The notes beneath the pieces are model-generated. The model searched no databases and had not been told where the DNA came from. It was given only the letters and a program-made list of their open reading frames with translations. This document shows, one piece after another, positions 42,726 to 55,308 of a DNA stretch of 64,000 bases. Source of the DNA: Skeletonema tropicum (taxonomy: Eukaryota > Bacillariophyta > Thalassiosirophyceae > Thalassiosirales > Thalassiosiraceae). The stretch spans positions 1,364,001 to 1,428,000 of the forward strand of contig CM074134.1 in the NCBI GenBank assembly GCA_037178625.1, given 5' to 3'. Made by a program: the position numbers and the translations under genes. The number at the start of each line of letters is the position of its first letter. Position 1 is the stretch's first letter.

Positions 42726-44021
42726 ATGATCATCAGCTACGACTCATCGACAAACAAACGCCTACGCAATCCAACACGTGCACAATCACTTGCCCAAAGC
42801 GCCGTCCAAAGATGCCACAGTGATCCATCATTATTATCACTTCAAAATCTAGCATACCGCACAATCATTGGTCTCGGTCCAGGAAGATCTGGTTCTCGAA
42901 GTTTAAGTGAACTATTATCATTCCAAACGAATGTCATGCATTGCGAACATGAGATGATTGTTCCGCGTCTATTTCCAAGGACGAAATCGGGGCATATCGT
43001 TGCATCATCATCGACTGCTTGTACTTCTATGGAAGGAGAAGGACCACATAATAAATCAGATGATGTTGCCGCGTGTCAGCCAAGAAACAATCGAGTGAAA
43101 GGATCATGGGGAGCAGATCGTCGATTGGAATGGGATGTACCGAAGTTGGCTCGGGGAGAACCATCACGATCTGACAAAGATGAGGCATTATGGAGAGTGT
43201 TGCGTTTACTCGAGCAACGGAATGTGTTTGATGGTTGGGTGAAGAGTTCTCGCCATGGTTTAAAGTGTTCTGATGATGATAATGGCAATATTGATAAGGG
43301 AAAGCCGAAGAAATTGGGAACTAAAGGATGGAGAGAGTATAATAATGCAGCAAATAGCAACGTTAACAAGCCGCTCAGCTCAAGTAGTGACGTCACTGAC
43401 AAATCTCTGGCGACTCAACAACAACAGCAGATGCATCATCAAGACCGCAATATTGATAAACCAAAGAGCACTGATACAAAGCCAAGAGAAGAATCCATAC
43501 CAGTCATAGCAGCTGTAAGCTCTGTTGGTCTTGCCTACATACACGAATATATAGCACTTGACCCGTCCGTCAAGATACCTATTTTATTACGACCTTGTGA
43601 AGAAGTTGTGGCATCCTTCATGACGAAATCAAAGGGAAGGAATCATTGGCAGAAGCATATCTATGGTGACAGTATGCAAACAGTCAAGGTTCAACGTGAC
43701 AAGACGTGGGATAACGCATTTCCGAATATGTCGAATGATGAGTGTCATTTGGTCATGTCAGCTGCTGAAACATACCATCACATTCCAACAAGTACCAACG
43801 AACAGCATTATAGGCCAGAAAAGGTGTGGGCAATACGAGCATACTGCAAGCTATATCGTGAGGTGGCGAATCAGTTATCACAACACTATCCGGATAATGT
43901 GCGTGTGTATGAAATGCATTCTTCGTTGAATGATGCAAAGGTTCAGTTTGAATTGTTGAAGTGGTGTGGATTCATTGAACCTGTCGTGGATACTTGTTTG
44001 CATTTGAATAAAAAGAAGTGA
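42726..44021 (+). CDS. sulfotransferase-like protein
   Basis: 431 residues from the ATG at 42726. From about residue 47, TIIGLGPGRSGSRSLSELL is a P-loop-like 5'-phosphosulfate binding motif (GxGRSGTxSL in sulfotransferases), followed by VMHCEHE. Further on, ESIPVIAAVSSVGLAYIHEY and KIPILLRPCEEVVASFMTKS match the strand and the R...S pair that contacts the 3'-phosphate of PAPS. A low-complexity insertion (Asn/Gln/Ser/Asp-rich, about residues 185-255) separates the halves. The C-terminal VWAIRAYCKLYREVANQLSQ and NVRVYEMHSSLN fit the family's later helices and strand. No signal peptide is visible from this start, though most Golgi enzymes have one. The substrate is unknown. Confidence 0.75.
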   Translation: MIISYDSSTNKRLRNPTRAQSLAQSAVQRCHSDPSLLSLQNLAYRTIIGLGPGRSGSRSLSELLSFQTNVMHCEHEMIVPRLFPRTKSGHIVASSSTACTSMEGEGPHNKSDDVAACQPRNNRVKGSWGADRRLEWDVPKLARGEPSRSDKDEALWRVLRLLEQRNVFDGWVKSSRHGLKCSDDDNGNIDKGKPKKLGTKGWREYNNAANSNVNKPLSSSSDVTDKSLATQQQQQMHHQDRNIDKPKSTDTKPREESIPVIAAVSSVGLAYIHEYIALDPSVKIPILLRPCEEVVASFMTKSKGRNHWQKHIYGDSMQTVKVQRDKTWDNAFPNMSNDECHLVMSAAETYHHIPTSTNEQHYRPEKVWAIRAYCKLYREVANQLSQHYPDNVRVYEMHSSLNDAKVQFELLKWCGFIEPVVDTCLHLNKKK

Positions 44022-45440
44022 ATACCTTGATTTAATGAAAGAGAGCTTCAACTTTGATTGGGGAGTTGGGATATCTAATGTTAATGTGGAGAGAGCACAT
44101 AATAAAAATTGTGGCGGGGAGAAGGTCCCAACATCACAAACCAGAGCGAAAGAGGTCATAACAGACCGGAATGGAGAGACCAAAGTCAGGAAAAAGGAGA
44201 GAGTGAGATAAGATATCTCATACAGACCGGAATCGGAGCGGAGAGGTCAGAAGAGATCCGAGTGTGAAGAGGTATCGTGGAAGGCATAAGTATTATAATA
44301 AGAAGGTCTACGAATCAGATTGAGGAGATCAAGTGTAGATCGGAGTGTGAAGAGGTCATAATATTAGACTAGAATGAAGAGATTAAGGATCATAAAACAG
44401 ACGAAAGATTGAGGATATCGATATCGGAGTTGGAATGAAGAGGGCATAACTGTGGCCAAAGAGCGTCAAGCAGATCAGATTAGAGAGAGAATCTCTGATC
44501 ATAGATCAAAAGAAGGGTCAAAACGTGAGGATGAGAAGTGAAGAGATCATAGAGCAGACCAGAATGAAGAGATTAAAAGGATCATAAAACAGAGAAAAGT
44601 TTGAGGATATCGTATATCGGAGTCGGGGTGAAGAGGGCAGAACTGTGGCAAGAGCACATAGTAAGAGTAAGAAGATAAGATTTGAGAGATAATGTCTGAT
44701 CGTAGATCAGAAAAAAGGGGTCAGAACGTGAGGAGTGAAGAGATCATAAAGCAGAGAATAGATCCAAGATCCCATATATGAATTGGAATCGGAGGGAGGA
44801 GATCAACTACAGATCGGAGTGACGGGTTAACAGAAGACCTGGAATGAAGAGAGATCATAAATCAGAAATAGATCAGATTGAGGAGATCGTATATTAAGAT
44901 TGATCCAAGTGAAGACATCAGAACTAGGCAGACCAGAAGTGAGAGAACATAAGTCAAGAAAGGATCAGAGTGGAAAGATAATATAATGAATGAGAGGTCC
45001 TAAAAAGGACTAGGAGTGAGGGTAAGGTGGTCGTAGCTGACCGGAATGAAGAGAACGGAAGTAAGAAATCGGACAAATTGGAGAGATCTCGAAATCGGAG
45101 TGGAGAGATCAGGAGAGATCGGAAGGAAGAGGTCATAGCAGGCCGAGGAGAGATCATAATGATCAAACAGATTAGAATGGAGAGAGCAATAGGGATCGGG
45201 GTATAGAGGTCTTAACAGGCGGAGTCGGAGTGAAGAGGCAGCATGTGGACTACAGACGGGAGGAACCCGATAGGGAAAGGGGCGTTCCATAGAGGAGAGG
45301 AGATAACAACTCCGTTGCGGATGGAAAAGCCAAGGCCGATGATGGAGTTGAGGGAAGATGAAGATAGTGGAGAAAATGAAGATGATAATGAGTATGATGA
45401 CGAGGAGAGCAGTGATGAAAGGGAATGAAGTAGAAGTAGA
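44022..45440. repeat. purine-rich degenerate repeat tract
   Basis: About 1.4 kb dominated by short imperfect phrases such as AGACCGGAATGGAGAG, GATCGGAGTG, GAAGAGGTCATAA and GAGATCATAA. These recur every 30-60 bp, strongly purine-biased on the plus strand. A short frame at 45243-45428 ends in an acidic run (EDEDSGENEDDNEYDDEESS), but it is part of the biased sequence and I do not call it a gene. Confidence 0.7.
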
Positions 45441-45470
45441 AGTTTTAAAGTATGTCTGATTAACGATTAA

Positions 45471-45490
45471 CCCTCTACTTTTGTAGAGGG
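45471..45490. repeat. 8-bp perfect hairpin separating two repeat tracts
   Basis: CCCTCTAC TTTT GTAGAGGG, exactly self-complementary around TTTT. The purine-rich tract ends just before it and the GCC/GATGATG-rich repeat starts just after. Confidence 0.6.
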
Positions 45491-46500
45491 ACAAAATTAT
45501 GATAGTAGGCCAGATGATGATGATGATACGAATCAGGGTGAATAGGCCAGAATGTTGTGATGAAGAATGAGCCGAAGCATAGAATGGTGGTGATAGTAAA
45601 GATGCTGGCCGAAGCCGATGGACATGATGATGGCTGAAGAGAGCCGATAGATAAAAGCCGGAGCGTCTGATGATGATGAGGCCGGAGGCCGTTGATCATA
45701 ATGGCTGGGTGAGCCGGAGAAAGCCGGAGTGGCTGGGAAGGATGGTATTTGATCATATTGGCTGGAGCAGCCGATGAATGCCAGAACGGCTGATGATGAT
45801 GAGGCCAGAGGCCGATGATAGAATGGTTGGAGTTGGAATTGGAATAGCCGAGGAATGCCAGAACGGCTCATGATGATGGGGCCGGAATTGTGGCCATTGA
45901 TCGTGTTAGCAGGAGCCAATGATGAGGATGGTCGGAACGACCGATGTCAAAACGGCTGATGACGATGGAGCCGAGATTGGCCGTTGGTCATAATGAGGAA
46001 ATGCCGGAACGGCTGATGACGATGGAGCCGCGAGATTGGCTGCTGGTCATACTGAGGAAATGCCGGAACGGCTGATGACGATGGAGCCGAAACGGCTGAT
46101 GACGATGGAGCCGAGATTGGCTACTGGTCATAAAGAGGAAATGCCAGAACGGCTGATGACGATGGAGCCGAGATTGGCTGCTGGTCAAAATGAGGAAATG
46201 CCGGAACGGCTGATGACGATGGAGCCGAGATTGGCTGCTGGTCATAAAGAGGAAATGCCGGAACGGCTGAAGACGATGGAGCCGAGATTGGCTACTGGTC
46301 ATAAAGAGGAAATGCCAGAACGGCTCATGATGATGGGGCCAGAGTTGTGGCCATTGATCATGTTGGCAGAAGCCGATGATAATGATGGTCGGAACGACCG
46401 ATGATAATGGCCGAAGCCGATATGATGGCCGAGGCCGAGTGATCATAATAGATCTGAATTGGGTGATCATAATAGATCGGAATCTCGACATGAGATGATT
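45491..46500. repeat. GCCGA/GATGATG-rich repeats with a 57-bp minisatellite
   Basis: The first half has imperfect phrases (GATGATGATGAGGCCGGAG, CCAGAACGGCTGATGATGA). From about 45990 to 46330 a 57-bp unit repeats about five to six times, with a few substitutions and one inserted partial unit. Because 57 is a multiple of three, the frame stays open and reads MPERLMTMEPRLAAGHKEE per unit. Since most of the surrounding tract is not open, I treat it as a minisatellite and not a gene. Confidence 0.8.
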
Positions 46501-47202
46501 TTTAATTGCCGTGTGGCCACTGATTTACTTCAGCTCTGAAAGACCCAGAGAGGGAGACCTACATGTGATTATGTTTCGTCATTGTAATATTATGGTGATC
46601 TCGATGGAGTGCGGTGTGTTGTGTGGAGGGGAAGAGGAGGTGGTGGTGGGACGTAACATCCGTGCCATGGCGCCGCTGATTAAATCAGTGGGTGACACAA
46701 GATCGAATGGCGTGAATCAAGGCGGTTAGAAGTGGAAGAGACGGAGTGGACGGAGGAGCATCTCCATGGTGTAGGCGTGGAGATGGAGATGGTGAATTAT
46801 TTTATGGGTGGTTGATATGATAACGCCTGCCGCCGTTGATTTGGAAGAGTTGTGAGACCCCAAGTGTGATGTATTATGTGATGACCGGTGAAGATGCCGC
46901 TAGATGATTGCGGTGAGCGGGAGAAAAAAACAAAAGGAAGAGCAGTAGCTCGATTGGTTGTATTAATATGATAAGATCATGAAACAATGAGAGCCATGCT
47001 CTGCCACATCTGCGTGTGCGTTCTTGTGGTTTGATGTTGACGGCCGGCGGAAGAAGGATGATGCGCTTCAAACTGCAAGAACAAGAACGTGGACAGGAAA
47101 GTGTTCGAGAAAGTAGGCTAACCTACTAGAGCGATACACGAGAAGGGTAGGCGAGAGCTGTAGACCCCAAACTGCGGGTCTACGTCTCCCTATGAGACTG
47201 AA
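46501..47202. other. transition region, no gene supported
   Basis: About 700 bp of non-repetitive sequence between the minisatellite and the satellite. Small frames on both strands lack any family likeness. Near the satellite edge GTAGACCC (47160-47167) pairs with GGGTCTAC (47176-47183), and AGTAGGCTAACCTACT lies just upstream. Confidence 0.5.
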
Positions 47203-49610
47203 CATCGATATCGCCTGATATCTAGCACTGGGCATCGATATCCTGTGAGATATCTAGCACTGGGCATCGATATCGCAAGATTTCTAGCACTAGCACTGGA
47301 CATCAACATCAATATCCAGTGAGATATCTAGCACTGGGCATCGACATCCAGTGAGAGGATATCTAACACTGGGCATCGATGTCACCAGATATCTAGCACT
47401 GGGCATCAATATCCCCAGATATCCAGCACTGGGCATAGATATCCCCAGATATCTAGCTCTGGGCATCGATATCCAATGAGATATCTAGCACTGGGCATCG
47501 ATATCACCATATATCTAGCACTGGGCATCAATATCCAGCACTGGGCATCGATATCCAGTGAGATATCTAGCTCTGGGCATCAATATCCAATGAGATATCT
47601 AGCACTGGGCATCGATATCACCATATATCTAGCACTGGGCATCGATATCCATTGAGATATCTAGCACAGGGCATCGATATCCAGTGAGATATCTAGCACT
47701 GGGCATTGATATGCCCAGATATCCAGCACTGTGCATCGATATCCCCAGAAAGCCAGCACTGGGCATCAATATCGCCAGATATCTAGCTCTGGGCATCGAT
47801 ATCCAGTGAGATATCTAGGACTGGACATCGATATCGCCTGATATCTAGCACTGGGCATCGATATCCTGTGAGATATCTAGCACTGGGCATCAATATCGCA
47901 AGATTTCTAGCACTGGGCATCGATATCCAGTGAGATATCTAGCACTGGGCATCGATATCCAGTGAGAGGATATCTAACACTGGGCATCGATGTCACCAGA
48001 TATCTAGCACTGGGCATCAATATCCCCAGATATCCAGCACTGGGCATAGATATCCCCAGATATCTAGCTCTGGGCATCGATATCCAATGAGATATCTAGC
48101 ACTGGGCATCGATATCACCATATATCTAGCACTGGGCATCGATATCCAGTGAGATATCTAGCTCTGGGCATCAATATCCAATGAGATATCTAGCACTGGG
48201 CATCGATATCACCATATATCTAGCACTGGGCATCGATATCCATTGAGATATCTAGCACAGGGCATCGATATCCAGTGAGAGGATATCTAACACTGGGCGT
48301 TGATATGCCCAGATATCCAGGATATCCCCAGATATCTAGCTCTGGGCATCGATATCCAATGAGATATCTAGCACTGGGCATCGATATCACCATATATCTA
48401 GCACTGGGCATCGATATCCAGCACTGGGCATCGATATCCAGTGAGATATCTAGCTCTGGGCATCAATATCCAATGAGATATCTAGCACTGGGCATCGATA
48501 TCACCATATATCTAGCACTGGGCATCGATATCCATTGAGATATCTAGCACAGGGCATCGATATCCAGTGAGATATCTAGCACTGGGCATTGATATGCCCA
48601 GATATCCAGCACTGTGCATCGATATCCCCAGATAGCCAGCACTGGGCATCAATATCGCCAGATATCTAGCTCTGGGCATCGATATCCAGTGAGATATCTA
48701 GGACTGGACATCGATATCACCTGATATCTAGCACTGGGCATCGATATCCTGTGAGATATCTAGCACTGGGCATCGATATCGCAAGATTTCTAGCACTGGG
48801 CATCGATATCCAGTGAGATATCTAGCACTGGGCATCGATATCCAGTGAGAGGATATCTAACACTGGGCATCGATGGCACCAGATATCTAGCACTGGGCAT
48901 CAATATCCCCAGATATCCAGCACTGGGCATAGATATCCCCAGATATCTAGCTCTGGGCATCGATATCCAATGAGATATCTAGCACTGGGCATCGATATCA
49001 CCATATATCTAGCACTGGGCATCGATATCCAGTGAGATATCTAGCTCTGGGCATCAATATCCAATGAGATATCTAGCACTGGGCATCGATATCACCATAT
49101 ATCTAGCACTGGGCATCGATATCCATCATATATCTAGCACTGGGCATCGATATCCAGCACTGGGCATCGATATCCAGTGAGATATCTAGCTCTGGGCATC
49201 AATATCCAGTGAGATATCTAGCACTGGGCATCGATATCACCATATATCTAGCACTGGGCATCGATATCCTGTGAGATATCTAGCACAGGGCATCGATATC
49301 CAGTGAGATATCTAGCACTGGGCATTGATATGCCCAGATATCCAGCACTGTGCATCGATATCCCCAGATAGCCAGCACTGGGCATCAATATCGCCAGATA
49401 TCTAGCTCTGGGCATCGATATCCAGTGAGATATCTAGGACTAGACATCGATATCGCCTGATATCTAGCACTGGGCATCGATATCCTGTGAGATATCTAGC
49501 ACTGGGCATCGATATCGCAAGATTTCTAGCACTGGGCATCGCATCGATATCCATTGAGATATCTAGCACAGGGCATCGATATCCAGTGAGATATCTAGCA
49601 CTGGGCATTG

Positions 49611-49625
49611 ATATGCCCAGATATC
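49611..49625. repeat. target-site duplication, left copy
   Basis: ATATGCCCAGATATC directly before the LINE; the identical 15-mer follows its poly(A) at 50494-50508. Confidence 0.85.
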
Positions 49626-49627
49626 TC

Positions 49628-50212
49628 GTTGAGTACGAACCCTTTATCTACACTAGTACTCAACGCACTGCTGCAGAGGCAGAGGCTGCTGCCGCAGCAG
49701 AGGCTGAAAATACCACGCAACAACACAACGCAACTGATGGGTCGACCCCAGTGACAACAACGGAAGAGCGTGGAGATGTGATGGTCTCCCACTTCTGGAA
49801 GAGACAGCGTCGAACTGTCTTTGACACTCGCATCACCGACGCGGACTGCCGCTCCTACCGCAACAAGGCGCCTTCGGCTGTCTTGAGGCAACAAGAGAGG
49901 GAGAAAATCCGCAAGTACAAGGCAGCTTGTCTTGAACGACGTCGGGACTTCACCCCCCTCTGCTTCACGGCTGATGGAATGCCAGGTAGAGAGGCCTTGA
50001 ATGCGATGCGTCAACTGGGTACACACTTAGCTGAAAAGTGGGAGCGTCAGCGTAGCCAGATGATATTCTATGTGCGGGTACGCATGTCCCTTGCCCTAGT
50101 CCGGGCAAACTCCCTCCTGCTCAGAGGGAGTAGGGACAGGCACCACCGCATCCGGCCACTCATTGAGAATGGGCCGGGGATGTCCAACTGGCACACCTGG
50201 AGTGGGGAGTAA
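49628..50212 (+). pseudogene. C-terminal part of a LINE reverse-transcriptase polyprotein
   Basis: The frame is open to TAA at 50212. It begins with an Ala/Glu-rich stretch (TAAEAEAAAAAEAENTT), then ERGDVMVSHFWKRQRRTVFD, TRITDADCRSYRNKAPSAVL, RKYKAACLERRRDFTPLCFT, GREALNAMRQLGTHLAEKWE and IFYVRVRMSLALVRANSLLL. This is the conserved region after the reverse-transcriptase domain in a widespread group of algal LINEs, known to me from diatom and dinoflagellate sequences. The catalytic reverse-transcriptase motifs lie upstream and are lost by truncation, so this copy is inert. No internal stop or frameshift has accumulated, which points to a recent insertion. The open frame runs in from the satellite, so no true start exists. 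Confidence 0.85.
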
Positions 50213-50463
50213 TCCCCTCTCCCCCACCTCTGCGGTGGCAGAGGTTGAGTGAGGACTCTCACTCTCACCTGTCGAGAGGCAGTTGAGAGTAGGAGGGAGG
50301 AGGAACATACCATCACCTAGCACAGGTGACAAGAGGAGTGCGGACTTGCCACTGAACTAGAGATACCTAGACTGCACTCCTCTTATTACCTAAAATGGGC
50401 AAGTTCAGATCCAGCTTGCCCAGTAACAGCTCCTGAATACCATCCTAAACTAATCACTTATTT

Positions 50464-50467
<4 letters not shown>
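50213..50467 (+). other. LINE 3' untranslated region
   Basis: Non-coding sequence between the LINE stop codon and the poly(A). It contains a GAGTGCGGACTTGCC block later echoed by GACTGCACTCCTC, and short dyads such as GCACAGGTGACA. No further gene. Confidence 0.7.
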
Positions 50468-50493
<26 letters not shown>

Positions 50494-50494
<1 letters not shown>

Positions 50495-50508
50495 TATGCC
50501 CAGATATC
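50494..50508. repeat. target-site duplication, right copy
   Basis: ATATGCCCAGATATC immediately after the 26-A tail, matching 49611-49625 exactly. Confidence 0.85.
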
Positions 50509-53500
50509 CAGCACTGTGCATCGATATCCCCAGATAGCCAGCACTGGGCATCAATATCGCCAGATATCTAGCTCTGGGCATCGATATCCAGTGAGATATC
50601 TAGGACTGGACATCGATATCGCCTGATATCTAGCACTGGGCATCGATATCCTGTGAGATATCTAGCACTGGGCATCAATATCGCAAGATTTCTAGCACTG
50701 GACATCGGCATCAATATTCGGTGAGATATCTAGCACTGGGCATCGATATCCAGTGAGAGGATATCTAACACTGGGCATCGATGTCACCAGATATCTAGCA
50801 CTGGGCATCAATATCCCCAGATATCCAGCACTGGGCATAGATATCCCCAGATATCTAGCTCTGGGCATCGATATCCAATGAGATATCTAGCACTGGGCAT
50901 CGATATCACCATATATCTAGCACTGGGCATCGATATCCAGCACTGGGCATCGATATCCAGTGAGATATCTAGCTCTGGGCATCAATATCCAATGAGATAT
51001 CTAGCACTGGGCATCGATATCACCATATATCTAGCACTGGGCATCGATATCCATTGAGATATCTAGCACAGGGCATCGATATCCAGTGAGATATCTAGCA
51101 CTGGGCATTGATATGACCAGATATCCAGCACTGTGCATCGATATCCCCAGATAGCCAGCACTGGGCATCAATATCGCCAGATATCTAGCTCTGGGCATCG
51201 ATATCCAGTGAGATATCTAGGACTGGACATCGATATCGCCTGATATCTAGCACTGGGCATCGATATCCTGTGAGATATCTAGCACTGGGCATCAATATCG
51301 CAAGATTTCTAGCACTGGGCATCGATATCCAGTGAGATATCTAGCACTGGGCATCGATATCCAGTGAGAGGATATCTAACACTGGGCATCGATGTCACCA
51401 GATATCTAGCACTGGGCATCAATATCCCCAGATATCCAGCACTGGGCATAGATATCCCCAGATATCTAGCTCTGGGCATCGATATCCAATGAGATATCTA
51501 GCACTGGGCATCGATATCACCATATATCTAGCACTGGGCATCGATATCCAGCACTGGGCATCGATATCCAGTGAGATATCTAGCTCTGGGCATCAATATC
51601 CAATGAGATATCTAGCACTGGGCATCGATATCACCATATATCTAGCACTGGGCATCGATATCCATTGAGATATCTAGCACAGGGCATCGATATCCAGTGA
51701 GATATCTAGCACTGGGCATTGATATGCCCAGATATCCAGCACTGTGCATCGATATCCCCAGATAGCCAGCACTGGGCATCAATATCGCCAGATATCTTGC
51801 TCTGGGCATCGATATCCAGTGAGATATCTAGGACTGGACATCGATATCGCCTGATATCTAGCACTGGGCATCGATATCCTGTGAGATATCTAGCACTGGG
51901 CATCAATATCGCAAGATTTCTAGCACTGGGCATCGATATCCAGTGAGATATCTAGCACTGGGCATCGATATCCAGTGAGAGGATATCTAACACTGGGCAT
52001 CGATGTCACCAGATATCTAGCACTGGGCATCAATATCCCCAGATATCCAGCACTGGGCATAGATATCCCCAGATATCTAGCTCTGGGCATCGATATCCAA
52101 TGAGATATCTAGCACTGGGCATCGATATCACCATATATCTAGCACTGGGCATCGATATCCAGCACTGGGCATCGATATCCAGTGAGATATCTAGCTCTGG
52201 GCATCAATATCCAATGAGATATCTAGCACTGGGCATCGATATGACCATATATCTAGCACTGGGCATCGATATCCATTGAGATATCTAGCACAGGGCATCG
52301 ATATCCAGTGAGATATCTAGCACTGGGCATTGATATGCCCAGATATCCAGCACTGTGCATCGATATCCCCAGATAGCCAGCACAGGGCATCAATAGCGCC
52401 AGATATCTAGCTCTGGGCATTGATATCCAGTGAGATATCTAGGACTGGACATCGATATCGCCTGATATCTAGCACTGGGCATCGATATCCTGTGAGATAT
52501 CTAGCACTGGGCATCGATATCGCAAGATTTCTAGCACTGGGCATCGATATCCAGTGAGATATCTAGCACTGGGCATCGATATCCAGTGAGAGGATATCTA
52601 ACACTGGGCATCGATGTCACCAGATATCTAGCACTGGGCATCAATATCCCCAGATATCCAGCACTGGGCATAGATATCCCCAGATATCTAGCTCTGGGCA
52701 TCGATATCCAATGAGATATCTAGCACTGGGCATCGATATCACCATATATCTAGCACTGGGCATCGATATCCAGCACTGGGCATCGATATCCAGTGAGATA
52801 TCTAGCTCTGGGCATCAATATCCAATGAGATATCTAGCACTGGGCATCGATATCACCATATATCTAGCACTGGGCATCGATATCCATTGAGATATCTAGC
52901 ACAGGGCATCGATATCCAGTGAGATATCTAGCACTGGGCATTGATATGCCCAGATATCCAGCACTGTGCATCGATATCCCCAGATAGCCAGCACTGGGCA
53001 TCAATACCGCCAGATATCTAGCTCTGGGACATCGATATCCAGTGAGATATCTAGGACTGGACATCGATATCGCCTGATATCTAGCACTGGGCATCGATAT
53101 CCTGTGAGATATCTAGCACTGGGCATCGATATCGCAAGATTTCTAGCACTGGACATCGACATCAATATCCAGTGAGATATCTAGCACTGGGCATCGATAT
53201 CCAGTGAGAGGATATCTAACACTGGGCATCGATGTCACCAGATATCTAGCACTGGGCATCAATATCCCCAGATATCCAGCACTGGGCATAGATATCCCCA
53301 GATATCTAGCTCTGGGCATCGATATCCAATGAGATATCTAGCACTGGGCATCGATATCACCATATATCTAGCACTGGGCATCGATATCCAGCACTGGAAT
53401 CGATATCCAGTGAGATATCTAGCTCTGGGCATCAATATCCAATGAGATATCTAGCACTGGGCATCGATATCACCATATATCTAGCACTGGACATCGATAT

Positions 53501-55308
53501 CCAGTGAGATATCTAGCACAGGGCATCGATATCCAGTGAGATATCTAGCTCTGGGCATTGATATGCCCAGATATCCAGCACTGTGCATCGATATCCCCAG
53601 ATAGCCAGCACTGGGCATCAATATCGCCAGATATCTAGCTCTGGGCATCGATATCCAGTGAGATATCTAGGACTGGACATCGATATCGCCTGATAACTAG
53701 CACTGGGCATCGATAACCTGTGAGATATCTAGCACTGGGCATCGATATCGCAAGATTTCTAGCACTGGGCATTGATATCCAAGGAGATATTTAGCACTGG
53801 GCATCGATATCCAGTGAGAGGATATCTAACACTGGGCATCGATGTCACCAGATATCTAGCACTGGGCATCAATATCCCCAGATATCCAGCACTGGGCATA
53901 GATATCCCCAGATATCTAGCTCTGGGCATCGATATCCAATGAGATATCTAGCACTGGGCATCGATATCACCATATATCTAGCACTGGGCATCGATATCCA
54001 GCACTGGGCATCGATATCCAGTGAGATATCTAGCTCTGGGCATCAATATCCAATGAGATATCTAGCACTGGGCATCGATATCACCATATATCTAGCACTG
54101 GGCATCGATATCCATTGAGATATCTAGCACAGGGCATCGATATCCAGTGAGATATCTAGCACTGGGCATTGATATGCCCAGATATCCAGCACTGTGCATC
54201 GATATCCCCAGATAGCCAGCACTGGGCATCAATATCGCCAGATATCTAGCTCTGGGCATCGATATCCAGTGAGATATCTAGGACTGGACATCGATATCGC
54301 CTGATATCTAGCACTGGGCATCGATATCCTGTGAGATATCTAGCACTGGGCATCGATATCGCAAGATTTCTAGCACAGGGCATCGATATCCAGTGAGATA
54401 TCTAGCACTGGGCATCGATATCCAGTGAGAGGATATCTAACACTGGGCATCGATGTCACCAGATATCTAGCACTGGGCATCAATATCCCCAGATATCCAG
54501 CACTGGGCATAGATATCCCCAGATATCTAGCTCTGGGCATCGATATCCAATGAGATATCTAGCACTGGGCATCGATATCACCATATATCTAGCACTGGGC
54601 ATCAATATCCAGCACTGGGCATCGATATCCAGTGAGATATCTAGCTCTGGGCATCAATATCCAATGAGATATCTAGCACTGGGCATCGATATCACCATAT
54701 ATCTAGCACTGGGCATCGATATCCATTGACATATCTAGCACAGGGCATCGATATCCAGTGAGATATCTAGCACTGGGCATTGATATGCCCAGATATCCAG
54801 CACTGTGCATCGATATCCCCAGATAGCCAGCACTGGGCATCAATATCGCCAGATATCTAGCTCTGGGCATCAATATCCAGTGAGATATCTAGGACTGGAC
54901 ATCGATATCACCATATATCTAGCACTGGGCATCGATATCCTGTGAGATATCTAGCACTGGGCATCGATATCGCAAGATTTCTAGCACTGGACATCGACAT
55001 CAATATCCAGTGAGATATCTAGCACTGGGCATCGATATCCAGTGAGAGGATATCTAGCACTGGGCATCGATGTCACCAGATATCTAGCACTGGGCATCAA
55101 TATCCCCAGATATCCAGCACTGGGCATAGATATCCCCAGATATCTAGCTCTGGGCATCGATATCCAATGAGATAGCCAGCACTGGGCATCGATATCACCA
55201 TATATCTAGCTCTGGGCATCGATATCCAGCACTGGGCATCGATATCCAGTGAGATATCTAGCTCTGGGCATCAATATCCAATGAGATATCTAGCACTGGG
55301 CATCAATA

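Larger units (their letters stand above)
49626..50493 (+). mobile_element. 5'-truncated LINE (non-LTR retrotransposon) inserted in the satellite
   Basis: 868 bp that interrupt a satellite monomer: satellite sequence stops at AGATATC (49625) and resumes in register after the poly(A). It contains the last about 195 codons of the retrotransposon protein, a 255-bp 3'UTR and a 26-A tail (50468-50493). The 15-bp duplication, poly(A) and 5' truncation are the marks of target-primed reverse transcription. Confidence 0.92.
47203..55308 (+). repeat. satellite array, forward orientation (about 30-bp monomer, about 611-bp higher-order repeat)
   Basis: The monomer is roughly GATATCTAGCACTGGGCATC followed by GATATC and a variable four-base tail (CCAG, ACCA, CCCC, GCCA and others), about 30 bp. 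Variants recur in a fixed order. The marker TAGGACTGGACATCGATATC appears at 50601, 51218, 51829, 52440, 53052, 53668, 54279 and 54890, spaced 611-617 bp, so about 20 monomers form one higher-order unit. Copies within the regular part differ by a few bases. The first 2.4 kb (47203-49610) is less regular. Short open frames here (ISSTGHRYPQISSSGHRY and similar) are repeat artefacts. Confidence 0.97.

Noticed and set aside
46036..46404. Repeat protein of 19-residue units (MPERLMTMEPRLAAGHKEE)
   Set aside because: It is open only because the 57-bp unit is a multiple of three; it lies within a wider non-coding repeat tract.
47100..47190. LTR edge next to the satellite (TGTAGACCC and dyads)
   Set aside because: No second LTR, primer-binding site, polypurine tract or retrotransposon coding sequence nearby.
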